Positions 15,054 to 26,000 of a stretch of 49,498 nucleotides of DNA are shown here, in pieces. Each line of letters begins with the position of its first letter. Positions within the stretch are counted from its first letter, which is position 1. The notes below the pieces were generated by a model. It saw nothing but the letters and a program-made list of their open reading frames with translations. It ran no database searches and was not told where the DNA came from. Origin of the DNA: Oscillochloris sp. ZM17-4 (GTDB lineage: Bacteria; Chloroflexota; Chloroflexia; Chloroflexales; Chloroflexaceae); the NCBI RefSeq assembly GCF_019599295.1, contig NZ_JAIEWN010000001.1, positions 93,312-142,809 of the forward strand, in the 5' to 3' direction. Position numbers and translations under genes: made by a program.

Positions 15054-15181
15054 CCTCATCACCTCATCACCTCATCACCTCATCACCTCATCACCTCATC
15101 ACCTCATCACCTCATCACCTCATCACCTCATCACCTCATCACCTCATCATCTCAGTGTCTCAGCGCCTCAGCGCCTCAGTG
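15054..15181. repeat. Tandem octamer CCTCATCA x12 plus four diverged units
   Basis: Twelve exact copies of CCTCATCA (15054-15149) are followed in the same phase by TCTCAGTG, TCTCAGCG, CCTCAGCG and CCTCAGTG. The last units overlap the stop codon of the glycosyltransferase gene (15176-15178). Confidence 0.95.
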
Positions 15182-15925
15182 ATACCGCCCGCGCATATCG
15201 TTCAGGCGGACGGTGAGCACATCGCGCAGATTGCGCAGCGAGTCGCGCAGGGGGCTCACCTTCGTCTCGGTGCCGTAGTGCCAGGGCACCGGGACCTCGG
15301 CGATGCGGTAGCCGCAGCGGATCGCCAGGAAGAGCAACTCGACATCGTAGGCGGTCACGGCGGCGCCGCGCAGCACCGGCGCATCATCGCCGTAGATCCG
15401 CACGCGCCGGAAGAGATCCTGGGCGGCGGCGCGGGTCATGGCCTTGAACCCACACTGGGTGTCGTTAATGCCTCGGATCGCCACGCTGCGGATGATCAGG
15501 TTGAACACGCGCCCCATCACGTGGCGGTACCATGGCTCGCCCTGGCGCGTGGCGCCAAGCCCCTCGCGCGAGCCGATCACCACCTCGTTGCCGGCGACTA
15601 GTCGGGCGTACATCGTCCCCCACTCGCTGATCGGCACGGCCAGGTCGGCGTCGCAGAGCAGCACGTAGGCGCCGCGGGCGGCAAGCGCCCCCGCCCGCAC
15701 GGCGAAGCCCTTGCCGCGATGGTCGCGGCGCAGCACCCGCACGCCCGGGTGCGCCTCGGCGATGTCCGCTGTCCTATCGCTGCTGCCATCGTCCACCACC
15801 AGCACCTCGCTGGCGTAGCTCTGGCGCGCCAGGTAGCTCATCACGCTTGCAAGGGTTGCCGGCAGGCGACCCTCCTCATTGTAGGCCGGGATGACCACGG
15901 AGAGCAATGGTGCTTCGAGGGACAC
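15176..15925 (-). CDS. GT2-family glycosyltransferase, dolichyl-phosphate glucosyltransferase-like
   Basis: A 249-residue GT-A fold glycosyltransferase resembling polyprenyl-phosphate beta-glucosyltransferases, which load a lipid carrier with a sugar for surface polysaccharide or protein glycosylation. Motifs are SVVIPAYNEEGRLP, VLVVDDGSSDRT, the metal-binding DAD (VLLCDADLAVP), GSREG, DTQCGFKAMTR and EVPVPWHY. There are no C-terminal membrane helices, so it is the soluble catalytic type. The start is GTG at 15925. Its stop codon falls inside the octamer repeat at 15054-15181. It ends a minus-strand run after the second glycosyltransferase and the RmlD-like gene. Confidence 0.9.
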   Translation of the reverse strand: MSLEAPLLSVVIPAYNEEGRLPATLASVMSYLARQSYASEVLVVDDGSSDRTADIAEAHPGVRVLRRDHRGKGFAVRAGALAARGAYVLLCDADLAVPISEWGTMYARLVAGNEVVIGSREGLGATRQGEPWYRHVMGRVFNLIIRSVAIRGINDTQCGFKAMTRAAAQDLFRRVRIYGDDAPVLRGAAVTAYDVELLFLAIRCGYRIAEVPVPWHYGTETKVSPLRDSLRNLRDVLTVRLNDMRGRYH

Positions 15926-15931
15926 AGGATC

Positions 15932-16903
15932 TCACTTTGGCCGCCGGTCACCGGCGGGTGACCAGCGCACAATCGCGTCGGCGAGGGGGGAGTCAGTCTG
16001 TGCGGCGGCTATCTTCCGCCGCTTGGCGAGGAAGCGCGGCATGTGGCGCAGGGCGGCCAGGTGGCCGCGCAGGCGGGCGCGGGCGGCCGGCTCGCGCAGG
16101 TGGCGCACGCTCTGGAGCATAAAGCCGAGCTGCGAGCGCAGCAGATCGGGCCAGTGCCGGCGGGCCAGGCCGCCGGGCATATTCTTCACCCAGACCAGCG
16201 CGAAGTTCCGGCCGCAGTAGTAGCTGGCCAGGGACCCGCCGCCGGTGGCGCTCAGCTTATGGTAGATCACGGCCGTCGGCACAAAGATCGTCCTGAGCCC
16301 AGCCCGCCGCGCCCGCAGGTTCAGATCTACATCCTCGCAGTACATCACCAGGTCCTCATCGAAGATATGGCCGTCCTCCGCGAGCGACTCAAGGGCGCCG
16401 CGCCGGTATGCCGCCGCTCCCGCGCACGGGCCGAACACCTCGCTCACCATATCGTACTGGCCGGTGTCGCGCTCCCAGACCCCGCGCGACCCGGGCTCGC
16501 CGAAGACCTGGTAGTAGTCTCCCGCAGAGTGTATGTGGTCGCGCCGGTCGAAGAGCATAAGCTTGCTCGCGGCGAAGGCGTACTGCGGCCGGCGCTCCAG
16601 TGCGCCCACGAGCTGGTCGAGCCAGCGTGGGTCTGCCTCAGTGTCGTTGTTGAGCAGCACCACATACGGCGCGGCGGTGGCGGCGATCCCGGCGTTCACG
16701 GCGATCGCCAGGCCCTGGTTGCGCGGTCGGGCCAGGACGCGGACTTCAGGGTATCGCTCGGCGAGCAGCGCCAGCGAATCATCGCGGCTGCCGTCGTCGA
16801 CCACCGTCACCGTGAAGTCCTGGCGGCTCTGGGCGCGCAGGGCGTCGAGGCAGGTGGGCAGCAGCGAGGCACCGTTATAGTTGGGGATGATGACGTCGAT
16901 CAT
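15932..16903 (-). CDS. GT2-family glycosyltransferase, rhamnosyltransferase-like
   Basis: A 323-residue GT2 enzyme of the WcaA/rhamnosyltransferase type. It carries VIIPNYNGASLLP, TVVDDGSRDDS, NQGLAIAVNAGI, the NNDTEAD metal-binding motif (VLLNNDTEADPRW) and EDVDLNLRARRAGL, a typical acceptor-side signature. The C-terminal 70 residues are basic and lack membrane helices. Its ATG overlaps the stop of the RmlD-like gene by four bases, indicating coupled translation, and the next glycosyltransferase starts six bases after it. Together with RmlD it suggests assembly of a rhamnose-containing surface glycan, an inference from context. Confidence 0.91.
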   Translation of the reverse strand: MIDVIIPNYNGASLLPTCLDALRAQSRQDFTVTVVDDGSRDDSLALLAERYPEVRVLARPRNQGLAIAVNAGIAATAAPYVVLLNNDTEADPRWLDQLVGALERRPQYAFAASKLMLFDRRDHIHSAGDYYQVFGEPGSRGVWERDTGQYDMVSEVFGPCAGAAAYRRGALESLAEDGHIFDEDLVMYCEDVDLNLRARRAGLRTIFVPTAVIYHKLSATGGGSLASYYCGRNFALVWVKNMPGGLARRHWPDLLRSQLGFMLQSVRHLREPAARARLRGHLAALRHMPRFLAKRRKIAAAQTDSPLADAIVRWSPAGDRRPK

Positions 16904-17739
16904 GCCAGCGTTGCGAGGTAGGCCGCGAGGGCCTCCTGCCAGGGGCGGAGGGCGACGCCGAGATTGGCGCCGGCGATATTGGCCAGGGGCGTGTAGGGCG
17001 GCGGGGCGCTATCGCGCCGATAGTCGGCCAGCCTGATGGGCGCGATCGGCACATCGGTGCGGCCGGCCATCTGAAGGATCGTGCTGGCGAAGGCGTGGCG
17101 CGAGCAGGCCCCCTCATTCACCAGATGGTAGGTGCCGTAGCATCCGGTGTCGATCAAGCGCGCGACCCCCTTGGCCACATCGGCGCAGTAGGTCGGGCTG
17201 CCCACCTCATCATCCACCATGCGCAGGCCGCCCTCGGGCGGGCTGGCGGCCAGGCGCAGCACCGTGCGCACAAAGTTGCGTTCGCCGCCATAGAGCCAGG
17301 CCACCCGCACAATATAGAAGTCGCGCAGCAGCTCGCGCACGGCGAGCTCGCCGGCCCACTTCGAGCGGCCATAGGCGTTGATCGGCGCGGCCTGATCATA
17401 CTCCAGGTAGGGCCGGCCGGCGTCGCCGGCGAAGACCTCGTTCGTGCTGATATAGAGCAGCGGGGCGCCGAGGCGGCGGCATGCCAGGGCGACATACTTT
17501 GTCCCCAGCGCATTCACCCGATAGGCGCGCTCAGGGTCACGGGCGCAGCCGTCCACATTCGTGTAGGCCGCCGGGTGGATCACCAGGTCTGCGCCGGTCG
17601 CGGCGATCTGTTCAATCGCCTGTGGGCTGCCAAGCTCAAGCTGCTCGTGCCCGAGCAAGGCCAGCTCGTTCCCGTCGGCCAGCTCGGCTACGAGCGCGTG
17701 GCCAAGCTGGCCTCGCGCGCCGGTGATCGCAATACGCAC
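16900..17739 (-). CDS. rfbD: dTDP-4-dehydrorhamnose reductase-like (RmlD/RfbD) SDR
   Basis: A 279-residue extended short-chain dehydrogenase of the RmlD family, which reduces dTDP-4-keto-L-rhamnose to dTDP-L-rhamnose with NAD(P)H. Evidence is the GxxGxxG nucleotide motif (ITGARGQLGHAL), VIHPAAYTNVDGCARDPERAYRVN, LLYISTNEVFAG, the catalytic Tyr-Lys pair in INAYGRSKWAGE, and WLYGGERNFV and GTYHLVNEG near the substrate site. In place of STDYVFDG the protein has STNEVFAG, a minor deviation seen in related reductases. The start is GTG with GGAGGAG upstream. rmlA, B and C are not in the window, so the identity is good for the family and less certain for the exact sugar. Confidence 0.88.
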   Translation of the reverse strand: MRIAITGARGQLGHALVAELADGNELALLGHEQLELGSPQAIEQIAATGADLVIHPAAYTNVDGCARDPERAYRVNALGTKYVALACRRLGAPLLYISTNEVFAGDAGRPYLEYDQAAPINAYGRSKWAGELAVRELLRDFYIVRVAWLYGGERNFVRTVLRLAASPPEGGLRMVDDEVGSPTYCADVAKGVARLIDTGCYGTYHLVNEGACSRHAFASTILQMAGRTDVPIAPIRLADYRRDSAPPPYTPLANIAGANLGVALRPWQEALAAYLATLA

Positions 17740-17804
17740 GTGTCTCCTCCTCTGCCCCTCATCATCAGGCAGACAGAGTAGCAGATCGTGAGAAGAGCGT
17801 CAAA

Positions 17805-19265
17805 CTACTGGCTTGCCAGCGGGAGTGTGATCTCGACCACCACGCCGGGGCCGTCGCCGCGGTTGGCGATCGCGCAGCGGCCGCCCGCCGCATAGACGAT
17901 GCGGGCCACCAGGGCCAGCCCGAGCCCCATGCCCTCAACCTGGCCGGTGAAGCTGCGCTCTCCCTGATAGTAGGGCCGCCATGCCGAGGCGATCTGCTCT
18001 GGCGAGAGGCTCGTCCCATCATCGGCGATCCGCAGCGTGATCTGGCCCTCTGTGGCGGGCGTGATCGTCACATGCACCAGCGGGTCGTGGTCGGGGTGAA
18101 ATTTTCGCGCGTTCTTAAGAAGCTCTCGCAGGGTCACATCCAGGCTATGGCGGGCGACGGTGATCCTGCGGTGGTCGTCGGTGCTGTCGCGGATCGTCTC
18201 GACATGCGCGATCTGGAGGTCGCTGGCGATCTCGGCAACCATCGCGTCGATATCATCGAGGGTGATCTGGTCGCTTCCATAGAGGTCGGCCGGGGGGCGC
18301 AGGTAGTTGAGGATGTCATCGATCTCGCCCTGGAGCCGGCGGGCGCCGGCGATCGCCACCCCGGCGATGCGCGCCATACCGGCGCGATCCATCGAGGTGT
18401 TGCTGTCGCTGATCAGGTTCAGCCCGCCGAGGATGCTCGCCAGGGGCGTGCGCATCTTGTGGGCGACCATCGCGTGGAAGGTCCACATATCGCGCTGCGA
18501 GGTGATCTGTGCGGTCACATCGCGGAGCCGCACCACATGTCGGTCGTCGCCGCTCGGGGGATGGGTGGCCAGGTCCACCTGGAGCCAGAACTCGGCGGCA
18601 GTGGCTGTCTCGGGGCGCACCAACATGCGCGGCGCGCCGGCGGGGAGCGGCTGCGGCCAGCTGGCCCACGCCTGCTGCGGGGCGAGGCTGTACTGGCGGG
18701 CGACGTGGCCGAGAAAGGTCCCCGGCTCGTCGTCGATGATGCTCAGCAGCTCGCGCGCCCGCTGGTTGCTGTACTGGATGCGGTCGTCTTCGGTGATGAT
18801 CAGGTAGCCGTCATCGGACTGCTCGACCACCCAGGCGAATCGCGCCTTCTCAACGGCGGTGCGCTCCTGCTCCTCAAGCAGCAGCCGGTAGCGGTTGAGC
18901 CGGAGCACGGTGGAGACGCGGGCGCGCAGCTCGACATAATCGAACGGCTTGCCAATGAAGTCATCAGCACCGACCTCGAACCCGCGCAGGCGCGAGGCGC
19001 GATCATCCAGCGCGGTGATCATAATCACCGGCACCTTCGCGAGCCGGGGGTCGGCGCGCAGCGCCTGGCAGACGCTGAACCCGTCCATGCCCGGCATCAT
19101 CACATCGAGCAACACCAGATCTGGCTGGTTGGCGGCGGCGAGCTCAAGCGCCTCGCTACCATTGATTGCGCAGAAGATGCGATAGTCAAGTGGGCGCAGA
19201 AGGTCGGAGAGGATCGCCAGGATCTGCGGGTTATCATCGACCAGGAGGATCGTGCTGCGATCCAT
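17805..19265 (-). CDS. Response regulator-PAS-histidine kinase hybrid
   Basis: A 486-residue cytoplasmic signalling protein. An N-terminal receiver domain has phospho-acceptor Asp54 (LVLLDVMMPGMDG) and Lys106 (FIGKPFD). A short coiled linker (about 120-145) leads to a PAS-like domain (AFxWVVEQSDDGYLIIxED). The histidine kinase core has His269 in AHKMRTPLASILGG (usual sequence SHELRTPL), the N box with Asn385 (LRELLKNARKFHP), the G1 box DDG (415-417) and the G2 box GMGLGL (445-450). There is no transmembrane segment and no DNA-binding output, so it probably receives phosphate from another kinase and relays it. No partner gene adjoins it. The start codon has no strong Shine-Dalgarno, but the receiver begins correctly at MDRSTILLVDD. 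Confidence 0.92.
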   Translation of the reverse strand: MDRSTILLVDDNPQILAILSDLLRPLDYRIFCAINGSEALELAAANQPDLVLLDVMMPGMDGFSVCQALRADPRLAKVPVIMITALDDRASRLRGFEVGADDFIGKPFDYVELRARVSTVLRLNRYRLLLEEQERTAVEKARFAWVVEQSDDGYLIITEDDRIQYSNQRARELLSIIDDEPGTFLGHVARQYSLAPQQAWASWPQPLPAGAPRMLVRPETATAAEFWLQVDLATHPPSGDDRHVVRLRDVTAQITSQRDMWTFHAMVAHKMRTPLASILGGLNLISDSNTSMDRAGMARIAGVAIAGARRLQGEIDDILNYLRPPADLYGSDQITLDDIDAMVAEIASDLQIAHVETIRDSTDDHRRITVARHSLDVTLRELLKNARKFHPDHDPLVHVTITPATEGQITLRIADDGTSLSPEQIASAWRPYYQGERSFTGQVEGMGLGLALVARIVYAAGGRCAIANRGDGPGVVVEITLPLASQ

Positions 19266-19384
19266 ATGCTCTCTGTGGTTACGCTACGTGATACTCTAGC
19301 CCGGCTACGCCGCGATCATTGCGTGGAAGAATAGCTCCAGTATACGCGATGTCGCGCCGCACCCCAGTCGTTTCATCGGCCTGC

Positions 19385-19810
19385 CTAGATCGGCCCGACT
19401 CGTCCGCGGGCGGCCTGGACGATGCGCAGCAGCTCCTCATCATTCGGCCCGCCGCCGTGCTCCTCCCACCAGATCCGATACCAGCGCAGGTTCTCGGTGA
19501 AGGCCCAGATCACCTCCTCATTGCTGAGGGGCGGCACGCGATGCCGTAGATCAACCATCACTTCCTGGCGATCACTGTCGCTCAGCTCTTCGATAGACTC
19601 GAGGATGCGCTCAGCGCGCAGCAAGAAGATCTCACGCTCGATCGTGGGGAATTGATCGCCGATCTGGCGGATGTTACCGAGGTAACAGATGGTGCGCTGT
19701 CGTGGCGCGCCTTTCTGATCACGGTAGCTCTCGACAAGGTATGCGTCGAAGAAGCTTGTGTCGGCGATGTTGGCGTTCTTATGCCGCCGGACGATCCAGC
19801 GCACGTACAT
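19385..19810 (-). CDS. Hypothetical protein, 141 aa
   Basis: A 141-residue basic-then-acidic protein beginning MYVRWIVRRHKNANIADTSFFDAYLVESYRD and GAPRQRTICYLGNIRQI. This opening resembles the N-terminal segment of IS1634-type transposases and of stand-alone proteins of that kind common in Chloroflexota and cyanobacteria. The rest (SNEEVIWAFTENLRWYRIWWEEHGGG) has no DDE residues, so it is not a complete transposase. Either it is a domesticated or truncated remnant, or an independent small protein. No inverted repeats or target duplications are visible beside it. The assignment is a recollection of sequence style and should be treated as weak. Confidence 0.6.
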   Translation of the reverse strand: MYVRWIVRRHKNANIADTSFFDAYLVESYRDQKGAPRQRTICYLGNIRQIGDQFPTIEREIFLLRAERILESIEELSDSDRQEVMVDLRHRVPPLSNEEVIWAFTENLRWYRIWWEEHGGGPNDEELLRIVQAARGRVGPI

Positions 19811-19974
19811 ATCCAGGCTCCGTAGGTCGGAAAATTTTGCTTATTATAGCATGGATTTCACTGGAGTTGAATAATATGACAATGCCGTCCATGCCTTTCT
19901 GACCAATGGCGCGCGGGTGTCACAGATATCATACAAAAAAATGGTAGGGGTGGCAACGCCATCCCCAAAGAGGC

Positions 19975-20017
19975 TTTGTGGAGGTTGTGGCGACTGCGCC
20001 GCCACAACCTCCACAAA
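19975..20017. terminator. 18-bp perfect hairpin downstream of the giant gene
   Basis: Bases 19975-19992 are the reverse complement of 20000-20017 with a 7-base loop. The arms carry a TTTG/CAAA end. It lies just after the stop of the minus-strand giant protein gene (20038), a likely terminator. Confidence 0.7.
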
Positions 20018-20037
20018 ACCGAGCCTGGGGCTGCGCC

Positions 20038-23000
20038 CTAGCGTACGACAAGTGGCATGTAGATCCGATACTCCTGCTGGAGGGCCGGCTGGTTCAGCTC
20101 ATACTCGTGGCGCGCCCCGCCGATCTCCACCTCCACCAACCAGTAGCTGTACCCCACCTGCGGGTCGGCGCTGCTGTCGAGCCAGCTGTAGCGCGCCCCG
20201 CCGCCACCTACGCCGCTGGACAGAATCAGCGGCCCGCTCACCTGCTCCGCGTCGGCGCGGCTGCCCGTGGCGCTGCGGTAGATCTCGAAGCCTGCGCTAT
20301 TGATCTCCGCCCCCGTCTCCCAGCGCAGCAGGTTGCCGCTGCGCTGCCGCTCCAGGGTGAAGCTCTGGAGCGTGATCGCCGTCGGCGGGCGCGACATCCC
20401 GGCCCACCAGGTCAGATCCTGCACGCCGATGCCCAGCGTGAAGACCTTCGTCTTCCCGCTGTTTGGGTTGGCGTCACTGTCGATGCTGTTGTCGCCGCCC
20501 TGATCCTGCGGGCTGATCAGCCAGCCTGAGGGCGGGTAGAACTGGATGTAGTAGTCGCCCGGCTCCAGGTCGATGAAGATGAACGCCCCGGTGCTGTCGG
20601 TGACGGCGCTGGCGACGAGGCTTCCGTCGCTGCGGTAGAGCTCGACGGTGACGCCGGGGATTCCGGCCTCGCCCGCCCCAAAGATGCCGTCGTGGTTGCT
20701 GTCCTCCCAGACGTGGTTGCCCACGCTGGCGAGCTGGTAGATCCCGCCGTCGAGGCTGTCGTTGACCTCTCCGGGCGTCAGGCTGACCACGCCGCTCTGC
20801 ATACTGGCCCGGTCGATGTCGCTGTCGGTGGCCGTGTCGCCGCCCTGGAGCTGCGGGCTGATCTGCCGGCCCGTCGGGCGCACGACCTCGATCTGGTAGT
20901 CGCCCGCGCCCAGCTCGCGGAAGTGGTAGCTGCCGTCGCTCGCCGTGGTGGTTGTGCTGATCACGGCGCCGCCCTGGATGAGCCGCATGGTCACGCTGGA
21001 CACGCCCAGTTCGCCGCTGTCCTGCACGCCGTTCGCGTTCGCGTCGTCCCAGATGAAGTCGCCCAGGCTGGCCGGCAGGTAGATCCCGGCGTCCCAGCTC
21101 AGGTCGTTGGCCCCGCTGGCTAGGGCGAATGTCGCGCTCTGCCCGATGGCCCGGTCGGCGTCGCTATCGACGCTATCGTCCGTCCCTCGATCCGCCGGGC
21201 TGAAGATGTAGCCCGCCGGCAGGTTGCTGAAGACGACGTAGTAGTCGCCCGGCGTCAGGCCGCTGAAGCTGTAGATCCCGTCCTCGGCCCCGACCGTCGC
21301 CGTGGTGCTGCTGCTCACCAAGGTGCCATCGGCCTGGTAGAGCGTCACGGTGACGTCATTCACGCCGACCTCGCCCGCGTCCTGCACTCCGTTGGCGTCC
21401 AGGTCGTTCCAGACCCGGTCGCCCATGCTGGCAGTCGTGTAGATGCCCGCGTCCCAGGTCGGGTCGTCCTGGCTGCTCAGCAGGTCGATGTCGGATGTTC
21501 GCCCGCTGGCCGGGTCGGCGTCGCTGTCCTTGCTGCTGTTACCACCCTGGCTCTGCAAGGTGAAGGAGTAGCCCGCCGGCAGGCCGCTGAAGACCAGGTA
21601 GTAGCGGTCGGGGGGCAGGCCGATGAACTGGTAGAAGCCGTCGGCGTCGGTGATCTGCGGCGTCCCTACCTGCCCAGTGGCCGTGTTGTAGAGCGTGACG
21701 GTGACGCCGGGTACGCCGGGCTCGCCCGCGTCCTGCACGCCGTTGTGGTTCATGTCCTCCCAGACAGTATCGCCCAGGCTTGCAAGCTGGTTGATCCCGG
21801 CGTCCCAGCTGTCATCGCTCTCGCCGCTGGTCAGAGTGGTGGCGATCGTCTCGCCACTGGTGCGGTCGGCGTCGCTGTCAATCGCATCGTCGCCGCCCGC
21901 GTCGCGGCGGGTGAAGAGGTAGCCAGTGGGCTTGTCGAAGACCAGGTAGTAGCTGGCCGGCGGCAGGTCGCTGAACCCGTAGATCCCGCTGCCGTCTGTC
22001 GGCGTGCTGTCCACCAGGAGGTCGTCGCCGCCGCCGGGTATTCCGTCGGCGCCTGCGTCGTAGAGGGTGACGATGACGCCGCTCACCCCCAGCTCGCCCG
22101 TGTCCTGCAGGCCGTTGCCGTCCGCATCCTCCCAGACCCGGTCGCCGATGCTGGCCGGCTTGAACAGGCCGAAGTCGACCGTCTGGTTGCCGTTGGTGTC
22201 GTCGCCGTCGTCGGCGACATCCGGCTCGCCCAGGGCGCTGAGGCTGACCGGCGCGCTCTGGATGCTGCCGCCGATCAGGCTGCCGTTGTCGTCGTTGTTC
22301 TTGTCGTTGGCTGCCGGGGCGCCGGTCGGGTCGTCCGGGTCAGGCGCGGGCTCGCTCGGCCCCGCCGTTAGGCTGTGCGCGCCGGTGCTGCTGCGGTAGC
22401 CGCTCAGCACGCCGCTGAAGTTGCTGGCCGGCAGAACCACGATGTAGTCGCCCTGGGCCAGCCCGCTGAACTGGTAGAGCCCGCCGCCGGCAGTCGTGGT
22501 GGTGCCTACCAGGCTGTTGTCGCTGGCCCGGCGCAGCTCGACCGTCACGCCGTTGATGCCGCTCTCGGTCGCGCTGTCGAACTGGCCGTCATTGTTCAGA
22601 TCGTCCCAGACCAGGTTGCCCAGGCTGAGCGTGTGGTAGATCCCGGCGTCCCAGTCCAGGTCGGTCTGCCCGGCACTCAGGGTGATCGTCGCCGTGCCGC
22701 CGTCGGCCGGGCTGGCGTCGCTGTCGGTCGCGGACGTGCCCTGGCCGGTCGGGCTGAAGACGTAGCTCGGCGGCAGGCCGCTGAAGACCACGCGGTAGTC
22801 GCCTGCGGCCAGGTTATCGAAGCTGTAGAGCCCGCCTCCGGCGGTGGTCGTTGTCGCCACCTGGCTATTGCTCGCGTCGTAGAGCGTCACGGTGACGCCG
22901 TTCACCCCCGACTCGCCCGCGTCCTGCACGCCATTGCCGTTCAGGTCGTCCCAGACGAAGTTGCCCAGGCGGGCCGGCTTGAAGAAGCCAAAGTCGACCG

Positions 23001-26000
23001 TCTGGTTGCCGTTCTTGTCATCGCCGTCCACACCGCTGTCTGGCTCGCTGTCTAGGTCCAGGGTGATGGGCATGCTGACCACGTCGCCGCCAGTGAGGCT
23101 GCCGTCGTCGTGGTTGTCCTGGTCGGCGTCAGGGTCGGGCGCCGGCTCGTAGGCACCGGTGAGGCTGCCATTGGTGCCGCTGCTGCTGATGTAGGCCGGC
23201 ATAGCGCCGCTGGCGGACAAGGCACCACCCGTGGCGAAGTTGCTCGCCGGGATGACGACGATGTAGTCGCCAGGGATGAGCTTGGTGAAGCCGTAGACCC
23301 CGCCGAGCTTGGTGGTGTCGCTGATGACGAAGGTGTCGCCCGCGCCATAGCTGCCGTCGCCGTTGTCCAGGTAGAGATCGACGGTTACGCCGTTGATGCC
23401 GCTCTCGGTCCCGCTGTCGAACTGGCCGTCGTTGTTCAGGTCGTCCCAGACCAGGTTGCCCAGGCTGAGCGGGCGGAACACGCCGAAGTCGAGGGTCAGG
23501 TTGCCGTTGGTGTCGTCGGTGTCAACGCCGATGTCCGGCTCGCTCTGGGAGGTCAGGGTGACGGGCAGGCTGGCCACGTTGCCGCTGCCGTCGGTATTGC
23601 CGCTATCGTCGCTGTCGATGTCTCCGTCGGGGTCGGCCAGGGCCGTGCCCTCGTAGTCGCCGGTCGCGCTGCCGTTGGTGCCGGTGCTGCTGACGTAGGC
23701 CGGCATGGTGGCGGTGGCGGCCAGGGCGCCTGCCCCCGTGAAGTTGCTCGCCGGCAGGGCCACGACATACTCGCCGGGGATGAGGCTGTCGAAGCTATAG
23801 GTTCCGCTGATGTTGGTGGTCGTGGTCAGGGTGACGGTGTCGCCCAGGCCGTTGGTGCCGCTCAGCTCAACGGTCACGCCGCTGATGCCGCTCTCGGTCA
23901 AGCTGTCGAATGTGCCATCATTATTGAGGTCGTCCCAGACCTGGTTGCCCAGGCGCACCAGGCTGTAGAAGCCGGCGTCCCAGGTCGGGTCGATCTCGCC
24001 GCTGGCGAGATCGGTCGCGGCGGTGCGCAGGGTGGTCGGGTCGGCGTCGCTGTCGTCGGTTGTGTCCGTACCCTTGCCCGTCGGGCTGGCCTTATCGAAG
24101 CCGGCGGGCAGGCTGAACTGCACCCGGTAGAAGCCGGGGATGAGGCCGGTGAAGCTGTAGGCACCGCCGCCGGCTGTGGTGGTGGTGGCGGCGCTCAGGT
24201 TGTCGTCGGCGGTGCCAAAGGCACCGTCGGGGCCGGCGTACTGGAGGGTGACGGTCACGCCGTCGATGCCGGGCTCGCCCGCGTCCTGCACGCCGTTGGC
24301 GTTCTGGTCGTGCCAGACGAAGTCGCCCAGGCTGGCCGGCTGGTGGAAGCCGAAGTCGAGCGTCAGGTTGGAGTTGTGATCCGGGGCACCGTCCGGCTCC
24401 TCGCCCGAGCTCAGGGTGATCAGGTTGCTGCTTGCGGTCGCGCCGACGCCGATGCCGTTGTCATCGTCGTTGGTGTTGCTATTCGGGTTCGGCGTGTCGG
24501 TCAGGTCGTCGGATGAGCTGTAGCCGGCGGGCGGGGTGACGCGCACGATGTAGCCGCCGGGCTTGAGGTTGGTGAAGAGGTAGAGCCCGTCCGCAGCGGT
24601 GGTCTGAGTGGCGGTGGCGATAGTCTCGTCTACGCCGCCGCTGCCGCTGTTATCCTCAAGCGTGCCATTGCCGTTGGCGTCGAAGAAGAGATCAACGCTC
24701 GCCCCGGCCAGCGGGCTGTCGGTGCCGTCGAAGGTGCCGTTGTTGTCGCGGTCGATGAAGACCAGGTCGCCCAGGCTGAGCGGCTGGTAGAAGCCGAAGT
24801 CGAGGCTCGGGTTGGAGTTGGGATCGCTGTCCCCGTCGTTGATCTCCTGGCCCGAGCTGAGCGTGATCGGGTTGCTGCTGACCGGCGTGGTGACGCTGTC
24901 GCCAATGCCGTTGTCGTCGTTGTTGCTGTTGTTATTCGGGCTGGCGCTGCTGGCGATATCGTCGGACGAGCGGTAGCCGGCGGGCGGGGTGACGCGCACC
25001 ACGTAGTCGCCAGCGGGCAGGTTGCTGAACAGGTAGAGTCCATTGGCCGGGGTCGTGATTGTAGCGACCGGGGTGCCGTCGCTCGCGCGGGCCTGGGTCG
25101 TCCCGTCGGCGAGGAACAAGTCCACCGCCGCACCCTGAAGCGGGCTGTCGCTGCCGTCGAAGGTGCCGTTGTTGTCGCGGTCGATGAAGACCAGGTCGCC
25201 CAGGCTGACCGGCTGGTAGAGGCCGAAGTCGACGGTCAGGTTGCTGTTGTCGTCGGCGGTCGCGTCGCCGCCCACCGTGTCGGTCTCGCCGGTCGGCTCG
25301 CCGCCGACGCTCAGGGTGACGGTGGCGCTGCGGATGACCGCGCCGCTGGCGGTGCCGTTGTCGTCGCTGTCGGCATCGTCGTCACTGGTTCCGACCGTAC
25401 CGTCGAGTCCGGTGTCCGGGTCGGGGGCGGGCTCGTAGGGCCACGGCAGGGTGGTGCCGGTGCTCGACCGGTAGCTGGCTGCCGGGGCGATCTCGACGAT
25501 GTAGCCGCCGGCGCTCAGGTTCGTGAAGCGGTAGTAGCCGCCGCCGGCGGTGGTGGTGCTGGCGATCGCGTCGGTCGTATCCACGCCGCCGCCGTTCACG
25601 TCGTCGGGCTGGCCGTCGCCGTCGTTGTCGCGGTAGAGCCGCACGTCTACGCCGTCGATGCCAGGGCTCGCGCCGTCATCGATAATCCCGTTGTTGTTAC
25701 GATCCTCCCAGACCCGGTTGCCCAGGCTGAGCGCGGTGTAGAAGCCGAAGTCTACCGTGTAGTTGGCGTTGGCGTCATCGGCCGTCTCCGTGAAGCCGAG
25801 GGTGGCCGGCTCGCCGGTGGGCTCCGCACCGAGGCTCAGGGTGACGGGCGCGCTGCGCACGACCGCGCCGCTGGTGGTGCCGTTGTCGTCGCTGTCGGGC
25901 GCGAGCGCCCCGCCGGTGTCGGGGTCGGGGGCGGGCTCGTAGGGCGTTGGCAGGCTCTGGCCGGTGCTGCTGCGCATGCCGGCCGGGGTGTCCACCTCGA

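Noticed and set aside
19385-19810. Complete insertion sequence
   Set aside because: Only an N-terminal resemblance to IS1634-type proteins. No DDE residues, inverted repeats or target duplication.
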